Below the pieces are notes generated by a model. It was given only the letters and a program-made list of their open reading frames with translations, ran no database searches and was not told the origin of the DNA. This document shows positions 36,636 to 45,305 of a DNA stretch of 64,000 nt, piece by piece. The stretch's first letter is position 1; every line of letters starts with the position of its first letter. The position numbers and the translations under genes are program-made. Origin of the DNA: Leucobacter musarum subsp. musarum (GTDB lineage: Bacteria; Actinomycetota; Actinomycetes; Actinomycetales; Microbacteriaceae). The DNA lies in contig NZ_JHBW01000087.1 of NCBI RefSeq assembly GCF_001273845.1, positions 682,001-746,000 of the forward strand. The letters run 5' to 3'.

Positions 36636-37675
36636 TAGACCAGTCCTCCGAACTGACGATTGAAACGGACATCGCCCTCGACCATGTCGCGCATGTCGTT
36701 GATGTCGTGACGGAACTGCAGCGTGCGCTCGATGCCCATGCCGAAAGCGAAGCCCTGGTACTCCTCGGGGTCGATGCCCGCCGCGGCGAGCACGTTCGGG
36801 TCGACCATGCCACAGCCGCCCCACTCGACCCAGCGCGCGCCGCCCTTGGCGTGCGGCTGCCACACGTCCATCTCGGCGGACGGCTCGGTGAACGGGAAGA
36901 AGTTCGGGCGCAGACGGATCTCTGCCTCGGCGCCGAACATCTGGCGCGCGAAGTGCTCGAGGGTGCCGCGGAGATGCGCCATGGTGAGACCGCGATCGAT
37001 CGCGATGCCCTCGACCTGGCTGAAGACCGGGGTGTGCGTCGCATCGAGCTCGTCGGTGCGGTAGGTGCGGCCCGGCGCGACGACGTAGACCGGGAGGTCA
37101 CGGTCGAGGAGCGAGCGGATCTGCACCGGTGAGGTGTGCGTGCGCAGCACGAGGTGACGGTCGGCGGGATCCACGAAGAACGTGTCCTGCATCGCGCGCG
37201 CCGGGTGATCCGGATCGAACCCGAGCGCGTCGAAGTTGAACCACTCGTGCTCGAGCTCGGGCCCCTCGGCGATCTCCCAGCCCATGCCGATGAACACGTC
37301 GGAGATCTCGTCTTGCAGCTGCGTCAACGGGTGGCGCGAGCCCGCGGTGCGACGCACGGGCGCCGCGGTCACGTCGACGGTCTCGGCGATGAGGCGCGCA
37401 GCGGCCTCTTGCGCGACGAGATCGCTCTCGCGACCCTGGTACGCGCCCTCGATGCGGCCGCGTGCCTGCCCCATGAGCTTGCCGGTCGCGGCCTTCTCAT
37501 CTTTGGGCACCGCGCGCATCTGCGCGTTGAGCTGAGCGATGGCCGAACCGTCGCCGACATGCGCGGTGCGCGCGGCTTTCAGCTCGGCGACGGAGCCTGA
37601 CGCAGCGAAGGCCGCGAGCGCGGCCTCGACGGCTGCGTCGGCCGCTTCCTGGGTGATGGGATTCGTGTCTGCCAC
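36635..37675 (-). CDS. pheS: Phenylalanine--tRNA ligase alpha subunit
   Basis: 346 aa class-II catalytic subunit. N-terminal coiled coil (about 1-90), motif 2 region (RTYRTDELDATHTPVFSQVEG) and motif 3 (GFAFGMGIERTLQFRHDIND) are intact; Ala/Gly in the phenylalanine pocket are normal. The GTG start at 37675 lies eight bases after a TAAGAT -10 that overlaps the end of pxpBC, so pheST has its own promoter although pxpBC reads in the same direction. Confidence 0.95.
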   Translation of the reverse strand: MADTNPITQEAADAAVEAALAAFAASGSVAELKAARTAHVGDGSAIAQLNAQMRAVPKDEKAATGKLMGQARGRIEGAYQGRESDLVAQEAAARLIAETVDVTAAPVRRTAGSRHPLTQLQDEISDVFIGMGWEIAEGPELEHEWFNFDALGFDPDHPARAMQDTFFVDPADRHLVLRTHTSPVQIRSLLDRDLPVYVVAPGRTYRTDELDATHTPVFSQVEGIAIDRGLTMAHLRGTLEHFARQMFGAEAEIRLRPNFFPFTEPSAEMDVWQPHAKGGARWVEWGGCGMVDPNVLAAAGIDPEEYQGFAFGMGIERTLQFRHDINDMRDMVEGDVRFNRQFGGLV

Positions 37676-37683
37676 GAGTAACG

Positions 37684-37689
37684 ATCTTA
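37684..37689 (-). promoter_or_regulatory. -10 element of pheST
   Basis: TAAGAT on the minus strand, eight bases before GTG 37675; its last bases overlap the stop codon of pxpBC. Confidence 0.45.
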
Positions 37690-39609
37690 CCGTCGGTCGT
37701 GCGCTTCGGCAGTCGCTGCGGCGAGCGCGGCGGCGAAGACGTCGACGGCGTCGACCTGCCCCTGCACCCATGCCTGATCGAGCGCCGCGGCGACGGGTTC
37801 GGGGAGCGACACGGCGCGCCGGCGCCCATCGACCTCGATGGAAAAGCGCACGGGTGCGCCGGTGCGGCGGTGCACTGCGGGCTGTCGCTCGAACGCACGA
37901 CGATCCGGCATCGCATCGGGTTCGACCGGCACGAAGCGCACCGCGTCGCCCGGGCGCAACTGCGCGGCGAGGTCGGTGTCGGCGTCGACGACGGTGCCGA
38001 TCACGGGGTACCCGCCGGTCACCGGGTGATCGGCGAGGAAGAGCACCGGTTGACCGTTCGGCGGCACCTGAATCTCCCCGCGCACCGTCCCCTCGCTCGG
38101 CAGATCGGCGTTGCTCGCGCGCGCGAGCGGCGCACCGTCGAACCGCAGCCCGACCCGATTCGCATCGGCAGAAAGCGACCAGGTGCCACCGGCAAACCGT
38201 TCGAGCGCCTCGGCACCGAACCAGTCGGCGCGCGGCCCGGGCACGAAGCGCAGCACGCACACTCCGTCGGCGCGAGGTTCGACGGGCACCCAGCCTCCGG
38301 CTTCGTCTGCCGTCTCAACCGCACCATCGGCGCCGACTGCATCCGCGCCATGTGCCGCACCGCGCGTCGCACCGTCAGCCGTGCCCAGCCCGAAGCACTG
38401 ACCGGCGCTGACCGGCGGCACGCCGAGCCCCGAGAGCGTGTCGTGCGCGGCACTGCCCAGCACCGTACGCACCGCGAGGCCGCCGTGCACGGCGACGATA
38501 CTTCGCAGCCCACGAGTCGCGGCCCCGACCTCGAGGGTCTCCCCCGCAGCGAGTTCGATCAGGCCGCTCCCCGCGCAATCATTGGGAACGACGCGATGCA
38601 GCCCTAAAGCGTCCACGATCGTGACATGCGCGTTCGTACCCGCGAGGGCGACGTTGATGGGCCGCTCAGCCCGAATCGACAGCGCGGCATTCAGCGTTTC
38701 GAACGCCGCCGCACCATCGGCATTGCCCACCGCACGATTGGCCCGCCGCAATGCACCGCGATCGGCGGCTCCAGAGGCGGTCACCCCGACTGCGGCAAAG
38801 CCTGGCCGCCCGGCGTCTTGCACGAGTGTCAGCAGACCGGGGTCGAGCACCCGCAGCGCGGTGTCGCTCGGCTCCGGGTGATCCGCAATCTCACGAGAAA
38901 CGGGCGCTTCAGTGACCGGCGACCGGAGCACCTCGACCGCTTCCCGCACCGCACGGAAGCGCACCGTGTCGCCGGGTGCGACCAGCGCCGCGGGCTCGCG
39001 CTCCGCATCCCAGAACGGCACGTCGGTGCGCCCGAGCACCCGCCATCCGCCCGGCGAGGCGCCTGGATACACGGCCGAATACTCCGCGGCGATCGCGACG
39101 GACCCGGTCGGCACGGTCGTGCGCGGCGTATCGAGACGCGGTACGCGAAGACGCTCGTCGCCCCCGGTGAGGTAGACGAATCCCGGGGCGAATCCGCCGA
39201 AGGCCGCCGTCCACGACGCGCCCGTGTGTGCGGCGATCACCGTATCGACGCTCACCCCCGTCAGCCGCGCCACCTCAGCGAGATCGATCCCGTCGTAGCG
39301 AACGGGAACCTCGAAATGACGCCCCGGTGCACCGGCATCGCGGGCGCCGCTCGTCTGCGCCGCTGCCCGGCGCGCGACGTCCATCGCCGCCCGCAGACTG
39401 CGCCGATCACGGCACCGCATCATCACGGTGCGCGACGCCGGCACGATGTCGATCACGCCGTCGAGCGCCGCCGCGCGCAACGACTCGGCCATCTCGAGCA
39501 CCGCGTCCAGCGAGGGCAGGTCGATGATGCACGCGCGGTCGCCGATTGGCCGAATCAGCGGGGCGCCAACCCCGGGCGGCGCCGCACCGAACGGATCGTC
39601 AGACGGCAC
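37687..39609 (-). CDS. pxpBC: Fused 5-oxoprolinase subunits PxpB and PxpC (KipI-KipA)
   Basis: 640 aa. Residues about 1-220 match PxpB/KipI (GFAPGFVYLTGGDERL, PTGSVAIAAEYSAVYPGASPGG) and about 245-620 match PxpC/KipA (VLDPGLLTLVQDAGRPG, HDTLSGLGVPP, ADHPVTGGYPVIG). With PxpA they form the ATP-dependent enzyme that opens 5-oxoproline to glutamate. The subunits are separate in B. subtilis and fused here. GTG 39609 lies inside the pxpA end, an 11-base overlap. It is placed between pheS and the RNA methyltransferase, outside the normal context of either. Confidence 0.88.
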   Translation of the reverse strand: MPSDDPFGAAPPGVGAPLIRPIGDRACIIDLPSLDAVLEMAESLRAAALDGVIDIVPASRTVMMRCRDRRSLRAAMDVARRAAAQTSGARDAGAPGRHFEVPVRYDGIDLAEVARLTGVSVDTVIAAHTGASWTAAFGGFAPGFVYLTGGDERLRVPRLDTPRTTVPTGSVAIAAEYSAVYPGASPGGWRVLGRTDVPFWDAEREPAALVAPGDTVRFRAVREAVEVLRSPVTEAPVSREIADHPEPSDTALRVLDPGLLTLVQDAGRPGFAAVGVTASGAADRGALRRANRAVGNADGAAAFETLNAALSIRAERPINVALAGTNAHVTIVDALGLHRVVPNDCAGSGLIELAAGETLEVGAATRGLRSIVAVHGGLAVRTVLGSAAHDTLSGLGVPPVSAGQCFGLGTADGATRGAAHGADAVGADGAVETADEAGGWVPVEPRADGVCVLRFVPGPRADWFGAEALERFAGGTWSLSADANRVGLRFDGAPLARASNADLPSEGTVRGEIQVPPNGQPVLFLADHPVTGGYPVIGTVVDADTDLAAQLRPGDAVRFVPVEPDAMPDRRAFERQPAVHRRTGAPVRFSIEVDGRRRAVSLPEPVAAALDQAWVQGQVDAVDVFAAALAAATAEAHDRR

Positions 39610-40354
39610 TGCGAATCTCGATTCCGCGTGCCTCGAGCGCCGCGCGCACGTCGGCCGCGAGCTGCACGGCCGACGGGTGGTCACCGTGCAGGCACAGGCT
39701 TTCAGCGGGCAGCGAGACGACCGATCCATCGATCGCGGTGACTCTGCCGTGCGCGGCGATCTCGATCGCCTGCGCGACCGCAGCGTCATGGTCGAGCAGC
39801 GCACCGGGCGCGCTTCGCGGCACCAGGCGCCCATCGGCGGCGTACCCCCGATCGACGAACGCTTCGGCGATCACGCGCACTCCGGCGTGCGTCGCCGCCC
39901 GCGCGATCGCCGTGCCGGGCTGCACCAGGAGCGGCAGCGCCGCATCGAACGCCGCGACGGCTTCGGCCACCGCCTGCGCCTGCCCCTCGTGCGTCGCGAT
40001 CGCGTTGTACAGCGCCCCGTGCGGCTTGACGTACGCGACATCTTCGCCGACGCTGCGGGCAATGGCGCGCAGCGCACCGAGCTGGTAGATCACCTCATCG
40101 GTCAACTCCTGCGGCGCGTACTCGATGAAGCGGCGCCCAAAACCAGCGAGGTCGCGGTACCCCGGATGCGCGCCGATCGTCACCCCTGCCACCGCTGCCG
40201 CTCGGCACGTTTCACGCATGCCGTGCGGGTCGCCTCCGTGAAACCCGCAGGCGACGTTCGCGCTCGTCACGGTCTCGAGCACGGCGGCGTCGTTGCCGAA
40301 CGTGTACGCCCCGAACGATTCACCGAGATCGCAGTTCAGGTCGATGACCGGCAT
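39599..40354 (-). CDS. pxpA: 5-Oxoprolinase subunit PxpA (LamB/YcsF family)
   Basis: 251 aa. The N-terminus IDLNCDLGESFGAYTFGND and the segments ANVACGFHGGDP, GAHPGYRDLAGFGRR and VKPHGALYN are diagnostic for LamB/YcsF proteins. ATG 40354 begins this block exactly. It lies one base after the RNA methyltransferase stop and overlaps pxpBC, so all three are probably one transcript. The set would recycle pyroglutamate formed from glutamine or glutathione-like compounds. Confidence 0.92.
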   Translation of the reverse strand: MPVIDLNCDLGESFGAYTFGNDAAVLETVTSANVACGFHGGDPHGMRETCRAAAVAGVTIGAHPGYRDLAGFGRRFIEYAPQELTDEVIYQLGALRAIARSVGEDVAYVKPHGALYNAIATHEGQAQAVAEAVAAFDAALPLLVQPGTAIARAATHAGVRVIAEAFVDRGYAADGRLVPRSAPGALLDHDAAVAQAIEIAAHGRVTAIDGSVVSLPAESLCLHGDHPSAVQLAADVRAALEARGIEIRSAV

Positions 40355-40355
40355 C

Positions 40356-41189
40356 TCAGTCGCCCGCGGCTTCGCCGGTCGCCGCGCGCTGCGCGAACGC
40401 CGTTTCGTAGAGCAGCACGCTCGCCGCAGTGGCGAGGTTGAGCGACTCTGCGGCTCCGTAGATCGGGAGCCGCACCGATCGATCGGCGAGCGCTCGATCC
40501 GCCTCGGTGAGGCCCCGCGCCTCGTTGCCGAACACCCAGGCGACCGGGCCGTCGAGTACCCCGTCGACGCGGGCGGCGAGCAGGTCAGCTCCCCGTACAT
40601 CCGCCGCAATGGACGCGAGGCCGGCCTCGCGAGCGGCCCCAATGACCTCGGCAAGGCTCCCGGCGACCACGACGGGCAGGTGGAAGAGTGACCCAGTCGT
40701 CGAACGCACGACCTTCGGGTGGAACGGATCAACGCTCTCTCCCGCGAACACGACCGCATCTGCACCGGCGGCGTCGGCGGCGCGCAACACGGTGCCGGCG
40801 TTCCCGGGGTCGCGAATCTCGTGCAGGATCGCCACCAGCCGCGCGCCCGACAGAGTTTCGGCGAGATCGCTCTCCCACATCCGCGCGACGGCGACCACTC
40901 CTTGCGGCGACACGGTCTCGGCCATTGCCGCGATCACCTCGGGCGTTGCGTGCTCGAGACGCACGCCCGCCTCGGACGCGAGTCGATCGAGCTCGGGCTG
41001 CCAAGGCTCGGCACCTCGAGTCGCATAGACCGTTTCCACCAGATCGGCGCGGTGTACGAGCAGTTCGCGCACCGACTGCGGCCCCTCTACGAGGAAGCGG
41101 CCGTGATACTGGCGATCCTTCTTGCGGGCGAGCGAGGCGATACGGCGTACGCGCTCGGACTTCGGGTTGCTCAGGATCGCATCATTCAC
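40356..41189 (-). CDS. TrmH/SpoU-family RNA 2'-O-methyltransferase
   Basis: 277 aa. SPOUT knot with motif 1 ([19 protein letters not shown]), motif 2 ([10 protein letters not shown]) and motif 3 ([13 protein letters not shown]), preceded by an N-terminal substrate-binding domain ([13 protein letters not shown]). Homologues between rplT and pheS methylate rRNA or tRNA ribose; the nucleotide cannot be told here. It follows the strong terminator after rplT. TACGCT lies ten bases before ATG 41189, so a very short leader is likely. Confidence 0.88.
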   Translation of the reverse strand: MNDAILSNPKSERVRRIASLARKKDRQYHGRFLVEGPQSVRELLVHRADLVETVYATRGAEPWQPELDRLASEAGVRLEHATPEVIAAMAETVSPQGVVAVARMWESDLAETLSGARLVAILHEIRDPGNAGTVLRAADAAGADAVVFAGESVDPFHPKVVRSTTGSLFHLPVVVAGSLAEVIGAAREAGLASIAADVRGADLLAARVDGVLDGPVAWVFGNEARGLTEADRALADRSVRLPIYGAAESLNLATAASVLLYETAFAQRAATGEAAGD

Positions 41190-41216
41190 GCTCCCAGCGT
41201 ACCGGCGTGAAACGCG

Positions 41217-41248
41217 AGAACCCCCGCTCCGAATGGAGCGGGGGTTCT
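41217..41248 (-). terminator. Terminator of infC-rpmI-rplT
   Basis: Perfect 14-bp inverted repeat (41217-41230 with 41235-41248) with a four-base loop, 42 bases after the rplT stop and just upstream of the RNA methyltransferase start. Confidence 0.85.
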
Positions 41249-41290
41249 CTGCGGTGTGGCTGCGCGAGCAGCCGACTCAGGATGCGACGA

Positions 41291-41674
41291 TTACGCAGCC
41301 TTCGGAGCCGAGGTGTCCTCGGGCAGCGCGTTCTTCGCGACCTCGACGAGCGCGGCGAATGCTGCGGGCTCGTTGGTGGCCAGCTCGGAGAGCATGCGGC
41401 GATCGACCTCGACGCCGGCCAGGCTCAGGCCCTGGATGAAGCGGTTGTAGGTCAGGCCGTTCGCACGGGCACCCGCGTTGATGCGCTGGATCCAGAGACG
41501 ACGGAAGTCGCCCTTCTTCTTGCGACGGTCGTTGTACGAGTAGACGAGCGAGTGGATAACCTGCTCTTTTGCCTTGCGGTACAGGCGCGAACGCTGACCG
41601 CGGTAGCCCTCGGCGCGCTCGAGGATGACGCGACGCTTCTTGTGGGCATTGACCGCCCGCTTGACTCTAGCCAT
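41291..41674 (-). CDS. rplT: 50S ribosomal protein L20
   Basis: 127 aa. The basic N-terminal helix [20 protein letters not shown] and the RNA-binding globular half with [17 protein letters not shown] are typical. It binds 23S rRNA early in assembly. The last ten residues are a variable acidic tail. It ends the infC-rpmI-rplT operon. Confidence 0.98.
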   Translation of the reverse strand: MARVKRAVNAHKKRRVILERAEGYRGQRSRLYRKAKEQVIHSLVYSYNDRRKKKGDFRRLWIQRINAGARANGLTYNRFIQGLSLAGVEVDRRMLSELATNEPAAFAALVEVAKNALPEDTSAPKAA

Positions 41675-41727
41675 TTCAGTTCTTCCTTACAAAAATTCTT
41701 AGATGAAAGCTGTGCGCTCGCGTCGGC

Positions 41728-41922
41728 TCAGTGGCCGAGGAGCTTCATTGCCTGCTTGGCGTCGCCCTTGGCGAGCACCTGCTCGGCGTTCAGGCGGCGC
41801 TTGCGCTTCGAGGACTTGACCTCGAGGTTGTGGCGCATGCCGGCCTGCTGCTTCATCAGCTTGCCGGAACCGGTGAGCTTGAAGCGCTTCTTGGCCCCCG
41901 AGTGGGTCTTCTGCTTGGGCAT
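41728..41922 (-). CDS. rpmI: 50S ribosomal protein L35
   Basis: 64 aa, [18 protein letters not shown] start and a basic core with [15 protein letters not shown], normal length for L35. The frame opens ten codons earlier, but the ATG at 41922 has AAGGAG upstream and gives the invariant N-terminus. It lies between infC and rplT. Confidence 0.97.
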   Translation of the reverse strand: MPKQKTHSGAKKRFKLTGSGKLMKQQAGMRHNLEVKSSKRKRRLNAEQVLAKGDAKQAMKLLGH

Positions 41923-41997
41923 CGATTTCTCCTTGTTGTGTGCGAGCCTCACGGCCGCGGATTGCGGGTGGGCGCTGCGCGAGCAGCGCCCCGCAGT

Positions 41998-42603
41998 TCA
42001 TTCGCCGGCCGGAACCGTTCCAGTGGACTTGTCAGCCCGGCGAGTGGCCTTCTCCTCGGCGCGGCGGGCGTTCTGCTCCGCCTTGGCCTCGGACTTGTTC
42101 TTGACCGGCGCGACAACCATGACCATGTTGCGGCCATCGATCCGGGGGTTGGATTCGACAGTGCCGAATTCCGCAATATCTTCTGCGAACTGCTGCAGCA
42201 GGCGCACACCCATCTCCGGACGCGACTGCTCGCGACCGCGGAACAGAATCATGGCCTTGACCTTGTCACCCTGCGACAGGAAGCCGACAGCGCGCTTGGT
42301 CTTGGTCTCGTAGTCGTGCGTATCGATCTTCAGGCGGAAGCGAACTTCCTTCAGCACCGTGTTCGCCTGGTTGCGACGGGCTTCCTTCTGCTTCTGAGCA
42401 GCTTCGTACTTGTACTTGCCGAAGTCCATGATCTTGGCGACCGGAGGCTTCGAGCCGGGAGCAACCTCGACGAGATCGAGATCGGCATCCGCCGCCAGGC
42501 GCAGCGCAGTCTCAATCGGCACGACGCCGACCTGCTCGCCACTGGGTCCTACCAGTCGCACCTCGGGGACGCGGATTTTGTCATTCGTACGGGGATCGCT
42601 GAT
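41998..42603 (-). CDS. infC: Translation initiation factor IF-3, probably starting at ATC
   Basis: 201 aa from ATC 42603. N-terminal IF-3 domain (about 3-75, [14 protein letters not shown]), lysine-rich linker ([16 protein letters not shown]) and C-terminal 30S-binding domain with [12 protein letters not shown]; a charged tail extends past it. The start is ATC because AGAGGAG (42610-42616) lies exactly six bases upstream and the next residues, SDPRTND, match the family N-terminus. An in-frame ATG at 42651 would put the ribosome site inside the gene. Non-AUG starts (AUU in E. coli) let IF-3 limit its own synthesis. Confidence 0.9.
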   Translation of the reverse strand: MSDPRTNDKIRVPEVRLVGPSGEQVGVVPIETALRLAADADLDLVEVAPGSKPPVAKIMDFGKYKYEAAQKQKEARRNQANTVLKEVRFRLKIDTHDYETKTKRAVGFLSQGDKVKAMILFRGREQSRPEMGVRLLQQFAEDIAEFGTVESNPRIDGRNMVMVVAPVKNKSEAKAEQNARRAEEKATRRADKSTGTVPAGE

Positions 42604-42815
42604 CGCCGGCTCCTCTGATCTCAATGGGTGGACGCTCCGATGCGGAGCCACGGAAATTGAGATCAGGGCCGCGCACGCGCTGCCCTACACCCTTTGTCGA
42701 GCTGCCGGATGACCGGCGGGGTGTCAACTACCCGGTAACCTTAAAGCGGTGCCGGGTGGGAGAATCTCCTCTTCCGTATCCCGGCAAAACGCCGAGAACC
42801 GAACCTATGGTAGCA
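42604..42815 (-). promoter_or_regulatory. infC promoter and structured leader
   Basis: An extended -10, TGcTACCAT (42807-42815), would start a leader of about 190 bases. Next to the start is an 11-bp perfect stem (42615-42625 with 42656-42666) enclosing a nested GTGG/CTCCG hairpin; its base overlaps the ribosome site by two bases. A second hairpin (42665-42669 with 42682-42686 plus an inner GCGC stem) abuts it. The layout suggests control of infC translation or transcript elongation. Confidence 0.6.
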
Positions 42816-42843
42816 CACCTACCGCGCGAAAGAACAGGACACG

Positions 42844-43233
42844 ATGAGCGAGCACGCCGCCGATCACCCGCACGAGACCGCTCCCGGCGCTGAGCATGAG
42901 CGCGATGACCTCGCCCAGGCGACGCGCGACATCGCCGAGGTACCCGCGGTCGAGGTGATTACCGCCGCGGCCGTCAACCTGCTGAGCGCCGCCGCCGTGA
43001 AGTGCGGCCTGGCGGATGACCCCGAGACTCAGACCGATCTCGATGAGGCCCGCAAGCTCATCAATGCCCTCGCCGGTCTGATCACGGCGGGTGCGCCCGA
43101 GATCAGCGACTCGCACGCCCGCCCGCTTCGCGACGGGCTGCGTTCGGTGCAGCTCGCCTTCCGCGAGGCGTCCGCAATTCCTGACGAGCCGGGCAAGGGT
43201 CCGGGCGAGAAGTACACCGGGCCCGTCAACTAA
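42844..43233 (+). CDS. DUF1844 family protein
   Basis: 129 aa. The core VEVITAAAVNLLSAAAVKCGL followed by DLDEARKLINALAGLITAGAPE is the helical DUF1844 pattern, common next to infC in actinobacteria. No function is established. AGGAC lies four bases before the ATG. The first 30 residues are acidic and His-rich, without predicted structure. Confidence 0.85.
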   Translation: MSEHAADHPHETAPGAEHERDDLAQATRDIAEVPAVEVITAAAVNLLSAAAVKCGLADDPETQTDLDEARKLINALAGLITAGAPEISDSHARPLRDGLRSVQLAFREASAIPDEPGKGPGEKYTGPVN

Positions 43234-43243
43234 CTCGAGCTTC

Positions 43244-44011
43244 GTGCGAGACTCCGTGTCGCGCGCAGCGGCGGAGCCTGGCGGCTCGCGACGGTCCCAG
43301 ATCGCTGCGGGAATCGGCGACTCTCTGGGTGTCGGCATCGGCATTGCTCCGCTCGGGTTCGCGCTCGGCGTGCTGGTCATTCAGGCCGGCCTTCCCTGGT
43401 GGGTGGCCCCGGCGCTGTCCATCGGCGTGTTCGCGGGCTCCGTCGAGCTCCTGCTGGTGTCGATGCTCGCCACCGCAGCGCCGCTCGTGACGATCGCGGT
43501 CACGGTGTTCGCCGTGAACTTCCGGCACGTCTTCTACGCACTCTCGTTTCCCATCGACCACGTCAACCGAGGCCCCGCTCGGGCCTACGCGATCTACGCG
43601 ATGATCGACGAGGCCTACGCCACGTACGTACTCCGCGATGACGCGGGAGTGACCTCCGCGCGCATCGTGACCGGGCAGTTGGCCATGCAGGCCTACTGGG
43701 TGGCGGGTGGGATGCTCGGCGTCGCTGCGGCAGGCCTGCTGCCCGCTCCGATCGAGGGGTTCGAGTTCGCGCTCGTCGCGCTGTTCGTCGTCATGACGCT
43801 CGACGCCGTACGCGGAACACGCGAGATCCCGACCGTGCTCCTTGCCGGGCTCTCAGTCGCCGCAGCACTCCTTACCGCCCCCGACTACGCCCTGCTCGTC
43901 GCACTCCTCCTCTTCACGGCGCTCCTGACCGGGCGCTTCCTGTGGCAGCGCATCAGGGAGCGCGATACCGCAGCGGCGCATACGGAGCCGCCAGAGGGGC
44001 ACGATGCCTGA
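43244..44011 (+). CDS. azlC: Branched-chain amino acid exporter large subunit, AzlC family
   Basis: 255 aa with seven or eight membrane helices. AzlC hallmarks near the start are GDSLGVGIGIAPLGFALGVL and later NFRHVFYALSF and DEAYATYV. With AzlD it exports branched-chain and similar amino acids across the membrane. The GTG at 43244 lies ten bases after the DUF1844 stop; earlier codons of the open frame overlap DUF1844. Its stop overlaps azlD by eight bases. Confidence 0.88.
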   Translation: MRDSVSRAAAEPGGSRRSQIAAGIGDSLGVGIGIAPLGFALGVLVIQAGLPWWVAPALSIGVFAGSVELLLVSMLATAAPLVTIAVTVFAVNFRHVFYALSFPIDHVNRGPARAYAIYAMIDEAYATYVLRDDAGVTSARIVTGQLAMQAYWVAGGMLGVAAAGLLPAPIEGFEFALVALFVVMTLDAVRGTREIPTVLLAGLSVAAALLTAPDYALLVALLLFTALLTGRFLWQRIRERDTAAAHTEPPEGHDA

Positions 44012-44330
44012 CACCGTCTTCCTCATCGTCGCGATCGCAACCGCCGGGGTCATCACGCTTGCGCTGCGCGCACTGCCTTTCGCCGTGGTGCAGCCGCTGC
44101 GCCGCTCACGATTCATCGCACGACTCGGCACATGGATGCCCGCCGGCATTCTGCTCATCCTGGCGGTGGTCGTGCTCCGTGATCAGATCGTCGCCGCGCC
44201 CGAGCGCTGGTGGGCAGTGCTCGTCGCGACCGCGATCACCATCATCGTGCATTTGATCAGTCGCCGCCGCGCACTCGTCAGCATCGCGGCAGGCACCGCC
44301 GCTTACATCCTGCTCATCAACTTCGGGTGA
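44004..44330 (+). CDS. azlD: Branched-chain amino acid exporter small subunit, AzlD family
   Basis: 108 aa, four helices, with TLALRALPFAV near the N-terminus and MPAGILLILAVVVL in the middle, both typical of AzlD. It overlaps azlC by eight bases, fitting a two-subunit permease. It converges with the SseB gene six bases downstream with no visible terminator. Confidence 0.88.
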   Translation: MPDTVFLIVAIATAGVITLALRALPFAVVQPLRRSRFIARLGTWMPAGILLILAVVVLRDQIVAAPERWWAVLVATAITIIVHLISRRRALVSIAAGTAAYILLINFG

Positions 44331-44336
44331 GCGCGC

Positions 44337-45230
44337 CTACGCCGCGTGCGTCGGACGCAGAGACAAGGAGTCCACGCGATCCGCCACGATCTCGGATGCG
44401 GCGATTCGCGCTTGCACCTGCTCAAGCACATCCGCGAGCTCCGCTTCCGCGCCGGGCTTCAGACGGACCAGCACCGATACTTCGGGTGTGAGTAGGCGGC
44501 CCTCCAGATCGTCGGGAGCCAGCCAGACCAAATCGATACGCGGATCGGCCAAACCGATCTCACGGAATGCCTCCTGCACCTCGGCGTCAGCCCAGGCGGG
44601 AAGCACGCGCTCCCCCAGTGCGAGCGCTTGCAGCGCCGTACGCCGAACTCCGTACTCACGCTCCGGGGTTCCCGCATCGATGATGATCATCGCGGTACCG
44701 TCTTGCGCCGCCGCGAGCGCCGCCTGCGCACCGGGCACGGGAATCGGCCGAGCCTCCGGGTTCCAGTGGGCGAGCGTCTCGACTGAGCTGAAAATGGGGA
44801 GCACCCGACGACCGTCGGGTGCCGCGACCGTGACGATCGAGAGTTCCTGGGATTTCTCGACGGTGCGCCCATCGGGCGTCTCTCCGAGCGCGCCGGCTTC
44901 CGCGAGCATCGGTACGAGGAACCGTTCGGTGCCGAGACCGGCGATCGCGTCGGCGTGCGCATCTGCGACATCGCGAACGGCGTCCCAGTAGTCGCCCGCT
45001 GTCGCCGCGGAAGCGGCACTCGCCGCCGACCGCCGCACCGCCTCGATGAGCGAGGTCACCCCCTCCGGGGTGCTCCCGTCATCACCCGCGAACGCGGTGT
45101 CGTGGTGATCGAAGGTGCGCCCTTCCCAGGGGAACCCCGCTGAATCGCCGTTTCCCCCCGCGACCAAACTTTCGGGGACACCGGTTGCTCGCGGCGCGTC
45201 ACCCGTCGACGGGAGTTTCTTGATGGCCAT
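44337..45230 (-). CDS. SseB N-terminal domain protein
   Basis: 297 aa soluble protein. The SseB-like region (about 95-220) includes RFLVPMLAEAG, LPIFSSVETLAHWNP and AMIIIDAGTPERE. The N-terminal 60 residues are low in structure. In actinobacteria this gene regularly follows hisA/priA, as here, but its role is not known. ATG 45230 has GGAGGATTCG upstream. Confidence 0.8.
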   Translation of the reverse strand: MAIKKLPSTGDAPRATGVPESLVAGGNGDSAGFPWEGRTFDHHDTAFAGDDGSTPEGVTSLIEAVRRSAASAASAATAGDYWDAVRDVADAHADAIAGLGTERFLVPMLAEAGALGETPDGRTVEKSQELSIVTVAAPDGRRVLPIFSSVETLAHWNPEARPIPVPGAQAALAAAQDGTAMIIIDAGTPEREYGVRRTALQALALGERVLPAWADAEVQEAFREIGLADPRIDLVWLAPDDLEGRLLTPEVSVLVRLKPGAEAELADVLEQVQARIAASEIVADRVDSLSLRPTHAA

Positions 45231-45305
45231 CGAATCCTCCGTTCACCTGCGCGGAGTTCCGCTCAGGATGCCTCGAGCTGGCGGTGCTCGGTCAGTCGAG
45301 CAGGC

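Noticed and set aside
42604-42651. ATG start of infC at 42651
   Set aside because: It adds 16 residues unlike IF-3 and places the clear AGAGGAG ribosome site within the coding region.
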